A stretch of 6,000 nt of DNA from Burkholderiales bacterium (GTDB lineage Bacteria; Pseudomonadota; Gammaproteobacteria; Burkholderiales; Burkholderiaceae_C). The notes under the pieces are model-generated. The model was given only the letters and a program-made list of their open reading frames with translations, ran no database searches and was not told the origin of the DNA. The stretch is taken from contig JAGWTL010000192.1 of NCBI GenBank assembly GCA_028869035.1, positions 1-6,000 on the forward strand, written 5' to 3'. Shown one piece after another: positions 1-5,673 of the stretch (position 1 is the stretch's first letter; the number at the start of each line of letters is the position of its first letter). The position numbers and the translations under genes were made by a program.

Positions 1-119
1 GCCGGGATTCCCGGCCTCGGTGCTCGGACTCTAGGGTCAAGCCGGCTGCGGCTGGAGTTCCTCGGGTATTACTTAAGGGTTAGCCCTATTTTTTTCGCAA
101 TGTGGCATTGAATCCGCCA

Positions 120-125
120 TATAAT
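120..125 (+). promoter_or_regulatory. Probable sigma-70 -10 box of the small lipoprotein gene
   Basis: TATAAT is a perfect consensus -10 box in a locally AT-rich stretch. A start about seven bases downstream would give a leader of roughly 100 nt before the ATG at 231. No good -35 is seen: TTCGCA at 94-99 matches 4 of 6 but the spacing is 20 bp. The same stretch also has a GG-N10-GC pattern (TGGCA at 103-107, GC at 116-117), a partial resemblance to sigma-54 sites. I prefer sigma-70 because its -10 is perfect and the TTGC half of the sigma-54 site is absent. Confidence 0.55.
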
Positions 126-133
126 TTTCCGCT

Positions 134-183
134 AAGCAAGCTTTGTGTAAGCGAGCCTGCTTGGTCAGTGCGGTTCACCGCGC
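134..183 (+). promoter_or_regulatory. Structured 5' leader of the lipoprotein gene
   Basis: The leader between the -10 box and the ATG can form two small hairpins. The first pairs 134-142 with 154-162 (8 of 9 positions). The second pairs GCGG 170-173 with CCGC 178-181 around TTCA, extended by two pairs to 168-183. Between 184 and 230 there is no clear Shine-Dalgarno sequence; the stretch just before the ATG is A/T-rich (211-230). An A/T-rich, weakly structured initiation site could substitute for a purine SD. No riboswitch class is recognised. Confidence 0.25.
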
Positions 184-230
184 TGGCAACTTCCGGAAAT
201 TGTCTTCAACTTTTTACTAGATATATCAAC

Positions 231-434
231 ATGAACAAGACTCTCGTTCTGGCCGCCGTGATCGCCGCCGCTGCCCTGGCCGCTTGCGGCAAGAAGGAAG
301 AAGCCGCTGCTCCGGCCGCTGCTCCCGCTGCTGCTGCCCCCGCTGCCGCTCCGGCTCCGGCCGCCGACGCTTCGGCTCCCGCTGCTGCTCCGGCCGCTGC
401 TGCCGCTCCCGCTGCCGAGCCGGCCAAGAAGTAA
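231..434 (+). CDS. Small Ala/Pro-rich lipoprotein (67 aa)
   Basis: A predicted secreted lipoprotein of unknown function. Residues 1-18 form a type II signal peptide with a short basic start (MNK) and a hydrophobic core. The lipobox is L16-A17-A18-C19, so Cys19 should be lipidated. The following residues G-K-K-E-E lack Asp at +2, which in enteric bacteria would favour sorting to the outer membrane. The remaining ~45 residues are almost entirely Ala and Pro with a few Asp/Glu and a Lys-Lys end, so the mature protein is probably an extended, disordered tether with no catalytic domain. I chose the ATG at 231 because the signal peptide starts there; an in-frame ATG at 102 would lie upstream of the -10 box. 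The gene appears monocistronic, with its own promoter and a terminator 16 nt after the stop. Short lipoproteins of this style are common in Burkholderiales. The signal peptide call is firm, the role unknown. Confidence 0.85.
   Translation: MNKTLVLAAVIAAAALAACGKKEEAAAPAAAPAAAAPAAAPAPAADASAPAAAPAAAAAPAAEPAKK
301..428 (+). repeat. Low-complexity GCT/GCC/CCG tract coding the Ala/Pro tail
   Basis: The DNA is an irregular repetition of Ala codons (GCT, GCC) and Pro codons (CCG, CCC), giving PAAA-type peptide units. The tract is open in several frames on both strands, which explains the Arg/Gly/Ser-rich and Ala-rich spurious reading frames overlapping it. Such tracts can vary in length between strains by slippage, although the unit here is imperfect. 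Confidence 0.7.
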
Positions 435-450
435 TTCTTGCCCTGCCAGT

Positions 451-478
451 AAAAAAGCCACCGCGAGGTGGCTTTTTT
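451..478. terminator. Bidirectional rho-independent terminator
   Basis: A perfect 6-bp GC-rich stem (GCCACC 457-462 with GGTGGC 467-472) encloses the tetraloop GCGA, of GNRA type. It is preceded by six A and followed by seven T (473-479), so it has a U-tract on either strand. It lies between the ends of two convergent genes, 16 nt after the lipoprotein stop and 19 nt after the bamC stop, and should end both transcripts. Confidence 0.92.
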
Positions 479-497
479 TACGTCCGTGTACAGGCTC

Positions 498-1580
498 TCA
501 GCGCAGATCGTCGGTGATGACCTGCAGGATGCGCCGGGCGTTGTCAGACACTTCGGGCGCACCTTCGGCATTGAGCACGGCCACCGTGCTGCTCTCGCCC
601 TGGCCGCTGACCGTGATGCGGTACTTCTGAGGAACCTTGTCCTTGGGCGTGCTGCTGAACATGCGTGCGAAGAAGCCGGGCTCTTCCTCGCCGGGCTTCT
701 TGGGTTCCACGTAGCGCACGAAATAAACCCCCTGGCTGCGATCGCGGTCCTCGACGGTAAAGCCGGTGCGGTCCAGCGTCAGGCCCACACGGCGCCAGGC
801 GCGGTCGAAACCTTCGCTGACCAGCACCACGGGCTGACCGTCGCGTGTGTCCAGGCGGGAGGTGCGGCGGGGCGCCACGGCGGCCTGTTGATCGGCTTGC
901 TGGCTGGGCGCCCCGAGCTTGATCATCAGACGGCGCAGCATCTCCACTTCCATCTCGGGGTCGGGAGCGCGCGGCTGCCAGACGAGTTTTTCCTTGGACG
1001 CGTCTGTGTAGACTTCTTCCAGACCGCGCTGGCTGATGTAGATATCGGTGCCGCCAGCGGCATTGCGTTCCAGTCGTGTGCGGTACTTGTCCAGCATATT
1101 GGTGGAGAACAGGGCGCCGACGATCTTGCCCAGTGTGCGGCGCATGAAGTCCTGCGGCAGCTTGGCGCGGTTCTCGGCCCAGTCGGTTTCCATGATGCCC
1201 AGCTGGGCCTGTTCCGTGATCAGGGTCATGCCGGTCTCCTGCCAGAACTCCTTGACCACGGGCCAGAGTTTCTCGGCGGGCTGGTCCACCACAAGCCAGC
1301 GCTGGCCACCAACGCCATCGATGCGCATGCCGGGGTAGGCCGCGACCGCAATGGCATTGGCCGCGGTGCCTTGTGTGGCGTTCTGGTAACCGGAGGCGCT
1401 GACCGTGCTGCCCGGTATGACGTAGCGCGTGTCACGCGGCAGTTGGGTCAGATCGGGCGGGATGGACAGCGAGGGCGCCTTGGTGGCGGCCTTGTAGTCG
1501 ACCTTGTCGCCGTCCAGTGTGGAGCAGGCGACCAGCGCCAGCGGCAGGCCCAGCAGGGCCAGTTTCAAAACAAGCTTCAC
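498..1580 (-). CDS. bamC: Outer membrane protein assembly factor BamC
   Basis: Lipoprotein subunit of the BAM complex, which folds beta-barrel proteins into the outer membrane; BamC binds BamD. The 360-residue protein compares with 344 in E. coli. Residues 1-18 are a signal peptide with lipobox L16-V17-A18-C19. An extended segment follows, with VDYK (27-30), PPDLT (41-45) and a D-T-R-Y stretch near 50-53, as in the BamD-binding region of the family. Two helix-grip-like domains follow, roughly 96-225 (with EKLWPVV and ETDW) and 250-360 (with DRAWRRVG and SQGVYFVRY). The reading frame is open back to 1625, but that stretch runs into the terminal repeat of the inserted element. I chose the GTG at 1580 because AAGGAAA lies about 5 nt upstream and because it puts a normal signal peptide at the N-terminus. 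It sits downstream of dapA, the same order as dapA-bamC (nlpB) in E. coli, and ends 19 nt from a shared terminator. Confidence 0.93.
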   Translation of the reverse strand: MKLVLKLALLGLPLALVACSTLDGDKVDYKAATKAPSLSIPPDLTQLPRDTRYVIPGSTVSASGYQNATQGTAANAIAVAAYPGMRIDGVGGQRWLVVDQPAEKLWPVVKEFWQETGMTLITEQAQLGIMETDWAENRAKLPQDFMRRTLGKIVGALFSTNMLDKYRTRLERNAAGGTDIYISQRGLEEVYTDASKEKLVWQPRAPDPEMEVEMLRRLMIKLGAPSQQADQQAAVAPRRTSRLDTRDGQPVVLVSEGFDRAWRRVGLTLDRTGFTVEDRDRSQGVYFVRYVEPKKPGEEEPGFFARMFSSTPKDKVPQKYRITVSGQGESSTVAVLNAEGAPEVSDNARRILQVITDDLR

Positions 1581-1583
1581 CGG

Positions 1584-1590
1584 CAATTTC
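1584..1590 (-). promoter_or_regulatory. Ribosome binding site deciding the bamC GTG start
   Basis: On the minus strand the sequence reads AAGGAAATTGCCGTG-like immediately before the bamC frame. The purine run (complement of 1586-1592, within the marked area) is placed 5-7 nt before GTG at 1580. No comparable purine run precedes the GTG at 1625, so this supports the shorter BamC. Confidence 0.6.
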
Positions 1591-1609
1591 CTTGGGGAAC
1601 AGTTGGGGT

Positions 1610-1637
1610 TAGGGCCTGTTCGCACTCATTTCTCAAG
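1610..1637 (+). repeat. Left terminal inverted repeat plus flanking TA
   Basis: Pairs with 1855-1882 at 27 of 28 positions when the flanking TA is included; the single mismatch is at 1622 (G here, A in the complement of the other arm). Matching stops abruptly on both sides (1609 versus 1883, and 1638 versus 1854), which defines the arm ends. Confidence 0.9.
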
Positions 1638-1640
1638 TGC

Positions 1641-1741
1641 GAACGAGGTGAAAACAGCGCCAATCTAGGCGCGCGACGACGCCCAGGCTGGCCGCCTGGG
1701 CTAGGAGTGCAACAACGAGTGGCGCTGTTTTTACCTCGTTC
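1641..1741. repeat. Nested inverted repeat, arm A of the element
   Basis: Positions 1641-1662 and 1720-1741 are inverted copies with one mismatch in 22 (G1650 against the complement of T1732). Between them, GCCCAGGC 1681-1688 and GCCTGGGC 1694-1701 form a perfect 8-bp stem with a 5-nt loop. Together these make a long imperfect hairpin. Confidence 0.85.
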
Positions 1742-1748
1742 CCTACGG

Positions 1749-1850
1749 GTTGCGGCCAAAAAAGCCATGCGGGGTGTTGCGCGGACTGTGGCCGGGGGAT
1801 GACCCCGGCGGCGTCCACGCGCCTAGCGCATGACTTTTTTGATCCGCAAC
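1749..1850. repeat. Nested inverted repeat, arm B, with possible terminator activity
   Basis: GTTGCGG then AAAAAAGCCATGCG (1749-1771) is matched in inverted orientation by 1827-1850, apart from one mismatch and a CC/ATC bulge. An inner stem CCGGGG 1792-1797 with CCCCGG 1803-1808 lies at the tip. On the minus strand the stem ends in a run of six T, like an intrinsic terminator with an unusually large loop, so it might reduce read-through from dapA into bamC. This is inference only. Confidence 0.6.
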
Positions 1851-1879
1851 GCATCTTGAGAAATGAGTGTGAACAGGCC

Positions 1880-2776
1880 CTAGATCAGGCCGGTCGCGCG
1901 CAGCGCCGCCTCGACCGCGGGCTGGTTGGCCGCCGTCAGCGGCGTCATGGGCAGGCGCAGCGTGCCGCCGCAGCGGCCCATGCGTTGCATGGCCCACTTG
2001 ACCGGGATGGGGTTGGGTTCGACGAAGAGATGCTTGTGCAGGGGCATGAGCTTGAACTGGATCTCCATCGCGCGCTTCACATCGCCGGCCATGGCCGCCA
2101 CGCACAGCTCATGCATCTGGCGCGGGGCCACATTGGCCGTCACGCTGATATTGCCGTGGCCGCCGCAGAGCATCAGGGCCACGGCGGTCGGATCGTCGCC
2201 CGAGTAGATGGCGAAGCTCTTGGGGACATCACGGATCAGCCACTGCGCGCGCTCGATATTGCCCGTGGCTTCCTTGATGCCGACGATGCCCGGCACCTGG
2301 GTCAGGCGCAGCACGGTGTCGTGCGCCATATCGGCCACGGTGCGGCCGGGCACGTTGTACAGCACCATGGGCAGCTCACCGACGGCTTCGGCGATGGCCT
2401 TGAAGTGCAGGTACTGGCCTTCCTGCGTGGGCTTGTTGTAGTAGGGCACGACCTGCAGCTGGCAGTCGGCACCGACCTTCTTCGCAAATTTAGCCAGCTC
2501 GATGGCCTCGGCGGTGGAGTTGGCGCCGCAGCCGGCCATGATGGGCACCCGGCCCTTGGCCTGTTCGACCGAGACACGGATGATTTCGCAGTGCTCGTCC
2601 ACGTTGACCGTGGGCGATTCGCCCGTGGTGCCGACCACGCCGATGCAGTCCGTGCCTTCGGCGATGTGCCAGTCGATCAGTTTGCGCAGGGTGGGGTAGT
2701 CGACGCTACCGTCCTCGTGCAGGGGGGTGACGAGGGCGACGATGCTGCCGGTGATCTGGCGATGGGAGGAGGTCAT
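1880..2776 (-). CDS. dapA: 4-hydroxy-tetrahydrodipicolinate synthase (DapA)
   Basis: Cytoplasmic aldolase-type enzyme condensing pyruvate with aspartate-4-semialdehyde, the first committed step of diaminopimelate/lysine synthesis. At 298 residues it is close to E. coli DapA (292). Family landmarks are all present: GTTGES at 49-54 (Thr50/Thr51, equivalent to E. coli Thr44/Thr45), PYYNKPTQEG at 111-120 (Tyr112/Tyr113), YNVPGR at 140-145 (Tyr140 and Arg145, equivalent to Tyr133 and Arg138), and GIKEATG at 166-172 with the Schiff-base lysine Lys168 (E. coli Lys161). At the lysine-binding site two E. coli residues differ (Ala49 to Pro55, His53 to Val59) while Asn86, Glu90, His62 and Tyr112 are kept. 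The TAG stop is formed from the TA target plus the first G of the inserted element. The start at 2776 has only a weak upstream SD, but it places the N-terminus normally. bamC follows downstream; the methyltransferase gene lies 73 nt upstream on the same strand. Confidence 0.97.
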   Translation of the reverse strand: MTSSHRQITGSIVALVTPLHEDGSVDYPTLRKLIDWHIAEGTDCIGVVGTTGESPTVNVDEHCEIIRVSVEQAKGRVPIMAGCGANSTAEAIELAKFAKKVGADCQLQVVPYYNKPTQEGQYLHFKAIAEAVGELPMVLYNVPGRTVADMAHDTVLRLTQVPGIVGIKEATGNIERAQWLIRDVPKSFAIYSGDDPTAVALMLCGGHGNISVTANVAPRQMHELCVAAMAGDVKRAMEIQFKLMPLHKHLFVEPNPIPVKWAMQRMGRCGGTLRLPMTPLTAANQPAVEAALRATGLI

Positions 2777-2809
2777 GTCCGCAGAGAGTTAAGTTCAGGC
2801 CGAAGAGGC

Positions 2810-2815
2810 ATTCTA
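2810..2815 (-). promoter_or_regulatory. Possible -10 box of a dapA promoter
   Basis: The minus strand reads TAGAAT (5 of 6 to consensus) in the 73-nt gap between the methyltransferase stop and the dapA start. It would give a leader of about 25-30 nt. The -35 region at 15-18 bp spacing matches poorly, so dapA may instead be read partly from upstream. Confidence 0.35.
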
Positions 2816-2849
2816 CCGAGGGTGGGCACCGGCTTTGAGGGGCCGGGGC

Positions 2850-3422
2850 TCAGAGTGGATAACGCGCCGGCGCGCCGTGCGTGGACAGACCGGTCTCGCG
2901 CACGGCCGCGATGCGTTGCACATAACGCTGTGGCGCGGCCAGATACCCGTCTTCATAGGCCACGACGCGCAGGGTGCGGCAGACCTCCAGCAGTTCGCCG
3001 GGGCGCAGCAGGAAATCCGGGCGCGAGGGTTTGCCCACGGTTTCGTTGCCAGCGGTAAAGGTTTCGTAAATCAGCACACCGCCCGGTGCCAGGCTCTGCA
3101 GCAGCACCGGGAACAGGGCGCGCCACAGGTAGTGGGTGACCACCACGGCGTCGAAGGTCTGGGGCTGGCCGTCCTGCAGCAGAGGCCAGGGGCCGTTCTC
3201 GATATCGGCCTGCAGCACCGTGCCCAGGGACGCCACGGCCGTGATCGCCTCGGGTGAACGGTCCACGCCGGTCACCGGGTGGCCGTGCCCAGCGAACCAG
3301 CGCAGGTGGCGGCCGTGGCCGCAGGCCACGTCCAGCACGCTGCCGCCCGCACGGACCAGATGCGACCAGCGCTGGACCCAGGCCGAAGGCGCCTCCGTGC
3401 CGTGCACGGCGCTCGCGGTCAT
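2850..3422 (-). CDS. Class I SAM-dependent methyltransferase, substrate unknown
   Basis: A 190-residue single-domain methyltransferase with a Rossmann-like SAM fold. Motif I is VLDVACGHGRH (29-39), followed by the second strand ending at the acidic residue in TGVDRS (Asp54), which should bind the ribose hydroxyls. QADIENGPWP (71-80) fits the adenine-side motif, FDAVVVTHYLWR (90-101) the motif IV strand, and LAPGGVLIYETF (111-122) the motif after helix D. The C-terminal part has PDFLLRPGEL (135-144) and ends in a strand with VQRIAAVR. The overall form resembles TehB/UbiE-like small methyltransferases, but nothing fixes the substrate. Its ATG overlaps the stop of the SDR gene upstream by ATGA (3419-3422), implying translational coupling. 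I do not assign a gene symbol. Confidence 0.88.
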   Translation of the reverse strand: MTASAVHGTEAPSAWVQRWSHLVRAGGSVLDVACGHGRHLRWFAGHGHPVTGVDRSPEAITAVASLGTVLQADIENGPWPLLQDGQPQTFDAVVVTHYLWRALFPVLLQSLAPGGVLIYETFTAGNETVGKPSRPDFLLRPGELLEVCRTLRVVAYEDGYLAAPQRYVQRIAAVRETGLSTHGAPARYPL

Positions 3423-4237
3423 CGCGGCTTGACCTCGTCCTTGAGCGCGGCCAGGGCCATGTGTTCCACCAGACCGGGGGCCAGCAGCTTGAGGTAACGA
3501 CCCAGCTTGCCCTGGGTGCTCATCACGACCTCGCGCTGGCGGCGTGCCATGCCATCGAGGATGAGGCGGGCGCAGACCTCGACCGGCATGGCGTCATCCT
3601 CCTTCAGGCCGCTGGAGCCGGCGGCGACACCGGCCGCGTTCAGTCCGCGGTAGCGGATCCGGGTGGCCACCACGCCGGGGTAGGCCGTGGTCACGGCCAC
3701 ACCGGCGGGTTTGAGTTCGGCACGCAGGGCTTCGAAAAAGCCGGTCATGGCGAATTTGCTGGCGCTGTAGGCCGTGCGTCCCGGCACACCCACCAGGCCG
3801 GCCAGGGAAGAGACGGCCACCACCTGGCCGCGGCTGGCCTTGAGGTGGGGCAGGGCGGCGTGCGTGCACCAGACGCTGCCCCAGAGGTTCACGCGCATCA
3901 GGTCTTCGTACCATCCCAGGTCTTCGGGCTGGACCTGTTCGAACAGGGCCTGGGCCGAGACGCCGGCGTTGTTGACGAGGGCGTCGAGCCAGCCGAAGCG
4001 TTCCACGCTGCGCTCGATCAGGGCGCGGCACTGGGACGGGTCGGTCACATCGGTCGGCACGACCAGCACCTCGCTGCCGTGGCTGCGGCACGCTCTGGCC
4101 ACGTCCTCGAGCTGGGCTTCCTTGCGCGCGGCCAGCGCCAGGCCGGCTTCGGCGCCGTGCCGCTGCGCCAGCTGACGCGCCATTTCAGCGCCGATGCCGT
4201 CGGACGCGCCGGTGATGATGATGGTCTTCATGGTCAT
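3419..4237 (-). CDS. Short-chain dehydrogenase/reductase (SDR), substrate unknown
   Basis: A 272-residue classical SDR, an NAD(P)-dependent oxidoreductase of the cytoplasm or inner membrane face. The nucleotide-binding motif TGASDGIG is at 9-16; Arg38 after the second strand suggests, but does not prove, NADP(H) preference. TDV at 62-64 contacts the adenine, NNAG is at 89-92, and the catalytic set is Asn117, Ser143/Ser144, Tyr157 and Lys161 (YSASK). PGVVATRI (187-194) follows as usual. The C-terminal extension (about 235-272) is hydrophobic with basic residues, reminiscent of DHRS7-like SDRs that associate with membranes. Two in-frame ATGs lie close together (4237 and 4231); neither has a good SD, and I keep the first. 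It is 47 nt downstream of the 42-residue gene and overlaps the methyltransferase start, so it probably belongs to the same transcript. Confidence 0.92.
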   Translation of the reverse strand: MTMKTIIITGASDGIGAEMARQLAQRHGAEAGLALAARKEAQLEDVARACRSHGSEVLVVPTDVTDPSQCRALIERSVERFGWLDALVNNAGVSAQALFEQVQPEDLGWYEDLMRVNLWGSVWCTHAALPHLKASRGQVVAVSSLAGLVGVPGRTAYSASKFAMTGFFEALRAELKPAGVAVTTAYPGVVATRIRYRGLNAAGVAAGSSGLKEDDAMPVEVCARLILDGMARRQREVVMSTQGKLGRYLKLLAPGLVEHMALAALKDEVKPR

Positions 4238-4284
4238 GGCAGGCAGTGTGCCACGCGGTCATGTCCGGCGGATGCAGGATATCC

Positions 4285-4413
4285 CTAGAAGCAGGACCAG
4301 AGCTGGTCGGCCAGGGTCAGCAGGAAGTCCGGGCGCGTGTAAAGCGCGAACACGGCCAGCAGCAGACCCAGGGCGGCCCCCCAGGCCAGCAACTGGCGCG
4401 GCAGCTTTTTCAT
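4285..4413 (-). CDS. Small single-span membrane protein (42 aa)
   Basis: A short gene that is easily missed because its frame continues open upstream as an antisense-like shadow across the transporter gene. ATG at 4413-4411 overlaps the MFS stop TGA (4412-4410) as ATGA, so translation probably restarts directly after the transporter. The peptide begins MKKLPRQLLAW, has a hydrophobic stretch at about 8-24 (a single TM helix), then YTRPDFLLTLADQLWSCF to the end. The basic start and inside-positive rule suggest the N-terminus is cytoplasmic and the short C-terminus periplasmic. From memory, unchecked, small Burkholderiales proteins with a similar LADQxWxCF ending exist, which would support a real gene. 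It could be a transporter accessory peptide; this is inference from the coupling only. Confidence 0.68.
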   Translation of the reverse strand: MKKLPRQLLAWGAALGLLLAVFALYTRPDFLLTLADQLWSCF

Positions 4414-5627
4414 GCTGTCTGGGGCTGGCGCCGGATCGCGGCCTCGCGCACCGGCAGGTTGACCAGGGCGGCCGCAATGCCCAGGCCGATGGCGATGTAC
4501 CAGACGATGTCGTAGCTGCCGGTCTTGTCGTAGAGGTAGCCGCCCAGCCAGACGCCCATGAAGGAGCCGACCTGGTGGCTGAAGAAGACAAAACCGCCGA
4601 GCATCGAGAGATGGGCCACGCCGAAGATCTGGGCCACGATGGCATTGGTGGGCGGTACGGTGGAGAGCCACAGCACCCCCATGACGGCCGAGAAGATGTA
4701 GACGCTCGTGGGGGTGAGCGGCACCAGCAGGAAGACCGTGATGGCGATGGAGCGGGCGAAGTAGATGAAGGCCAGGATGTTCTTCTTGGCCAGGCGCTGG
4801 CCCAGGGCGCCGGCGATGTAGGTGCCGAAGACGTTGAAGAGGCCGATCAGCGCCAGCGAGTAACTGGCCACCTGGGGCGAAAGGCCGTGGTCCTTGAGGT
4901 AGCTGGGCATGTGCACGCCGATGAAGACCACCTGGAAGCCGCAGACGAAATAACCGGCCATCAGCAGCTGGAAGCTCGGATAAGCGAAGGCCTCGCGCAG
5001 GGCCTGCAGGATGGACTGCTCGCGTTTGGGCGCCGTGCCGGCGGCGAAGCTGGGTTCGTGCAGGCCCCAGGCAAGCGGGATGATGAGCAAGGCTGCCATG
5101 CCCAGCGCCATCAGCGCCTGTTGCCAGCCCAGGCTGCTGATGAGCCAGCCTTCGGTGGGCACCATGAGGAACTGGCCGAAGGAGCCGGCCGCCGCGGCCA
5201 CGCCCATGGCCCAGGAGCGTTTGTCCAGGCTCACATTGCGCCCGATCACACCGTAGATCACCGCATAGGTGGTGCCGGCCTGGGCCACGCCGATCAGCAC
5301 GCCGCAGCTCAGCGCGAAGAGCAGGGGCGTGGGCGCGTTGGCCATGCCGATCAGGCCCAGGGCGTAGAGGATGGCGCCGCCGACGATGACCTTGAAGGCG
5401 CCGAACTTGTCGGCCAGCATCCCGGCGAAGATGCCGGCCAGGCCCCAGGTCAGGTTCTGGATGGCCATGGCCAGGGCGAAGGTCTCGCGGGTCCAGCCCT
5501 GGGTCTGGGTCACAGGCTGCAGCCAGAGGCCGAAGCCGTGGCGTATGCCCATGGAGAGGGTCACGATGGCGGCGCCGCAGATCAGGACCTGGGCCATGGA
5601 AAGTGTCTTTGGGCTGGAGGTGCTCAT
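4410..5627 (-). CDS. MFS transporter, 12 predicted TM helices
   Basis: A 405-residue inner-membrane secondary transporter of the major facilitator superfamily, close in length to typical 12-TM members. The first-half signature between TM2 and TM3 is GMLADKFGAFK (69-79), a good match to motif A with Asp73. A degenerate second-half counterpart is GALGQRLAKK (273-282). A central cytoplasmic loop around 190-215 (HEPSFAAGTAPKREQ) divides the two six-helix halves. The C-terminal half has FFSHQVGSFMGVWLGGYLYD (348-367). The general look is that of monocarboxylate/oxalate-formate-type MFS proteins, but the substrate cannot be told. The first ATG (5627) has a poor SD; an alternative is Met11 at 5597, just before TM1. 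The gene is divergent from parE and has a LexA-type box 54-69 nt upstream of its ATG. Its stop overlaps the next small gene by ATGA. Confidence 0.92.
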   Translation of the reverse strand: MSTSSPKTLSMAQVLICGAAIVTLSMGIRHGFGLWLQPVTQTQGWTRETFALAMAIQNLTWGLAGIFAGMLADKFGAFKVIVGGAILYALGLIGMANAPTPLLFALSCGVLIGVAQAGTTYAVIYGVIGRNVSLDKRSWAMGVAAAAGSFGQFLMVPTEGWLISSLGWQQALMALGMAALLIIPLAWGLHEPSFAAGTAPKREQSILQALREAFAYPSFQLLMAGYFVCGFQVVFIGVHMPSYLKDHGLSPQVASYSLALIGLFNVFGTYIAGALGQRLAKKNILAFIYFARSIAITVFLLVPLTPTSVYIFSAVMGVLWLSTVPPTNAIVAQIFGVAHLSMLGGFVFFSHQVGSFMGVWLGGYLYDKTGSYDIVWYIAIGLGIAAALVNLPVREAAIRRQPQTA

Positions 5628-5673
5628 CGCCGAACTGTAGCCAATTCGCCCCTGGTCTGCCGGGCATGGGCAA

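Larger units (their letters stand above)
1612..1880. mobile_element. MITE-like element inserted between dapA and bamC
   Basis: A 269-bp stretch is bounded by terminal inverted repeats at 1612-1637 and 1855-1880, which match at 25 of 26 positions and begin GGGCCTGTTC. It is flanked on both sides by TA (1610-1611 and 1881-1882), as expected for a 2-bp TA target duplication. No transposase is encoded; the short frames within it are not protein-like. Nested inside are an inverted repeat 1641-1662/1720-1741 (21 of 22) with a central 8-bp hairpin (1681-1701), and a second one 1749-1771/1827-1850 (one mismatch plus a short mismatched bulge) with a 6-bp hairpin (1792-1808). TA duplications are known for IS630/Tc1-like elements and for some IS5-family groups; the parent transposase cannot be identified from here. 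From memory, and unchecked, peptide strings translated from similar repeats occur in spurious hypothetical proteins of Comamonadaceae, which would fit a dispersed repeat. Confidence 0.72.

Noticed and set aside
1..95. Partial upstream gene or terminator at the left edge
   Set aside because: There is an open plus frame up to 111 and a short palindrome at 1-15 plus a 4-bp stem before a T-run (79-95), but no recognisable protein. I could not decide what it belongs to.
103..117. Sigma-54-like promoter (GG-N10-GC with TGGCA)
   Set aside because: The -12 half reads CCGC rather than TTGC, and a perfect TATAAT overlaps the same area at normal distance for a sigma-70 start.
1581..1625. A 15-residue longer N-terminus for BamC
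   Set aside because: It would start inside the terminal repeat of the element and push the signal peptide inward. The GTG at 1580 has a proper ribosome binding site.
468..1802. A 444-codon plus-strand open frame across the bamC region
   Set aside because: It is the antisense shadow of bamC in GC-rich DNA. Its translation is low-complexity His/Gly/Ala/Arg without family motifs, whereas the minus strand gives a clear BamC with a lipobox. It also runs into the inserted element.
2829..2846. Possible terminator after the methyltransferase gene
   Set aside because: A 5-bp stem CCGGC/GCCGG with an 8-nt loop exists, but there is no T-run on the minus strand, so it is not supported as an intrinsic terminator.
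1799..3058. A 419-codon plus-strand open frame opposite dapA, and similar frames at 3254-4288
   Set aside because: These are antisense shadows of dapA, the methyltransferase and the SDR, all of which have intact catalytic motifs. The shadow proteins have the repetitive His/Gly/Asp/Arg look of GC-skewed third positions.
4414..5673. A long minus-strand open frame in another phase through the MFS gene
   Set aside because: It is Pro/Arg/His-rich shadow sequence. Only its last 43 codons (4413-4285) are kept, as the separate 42-residue gene.
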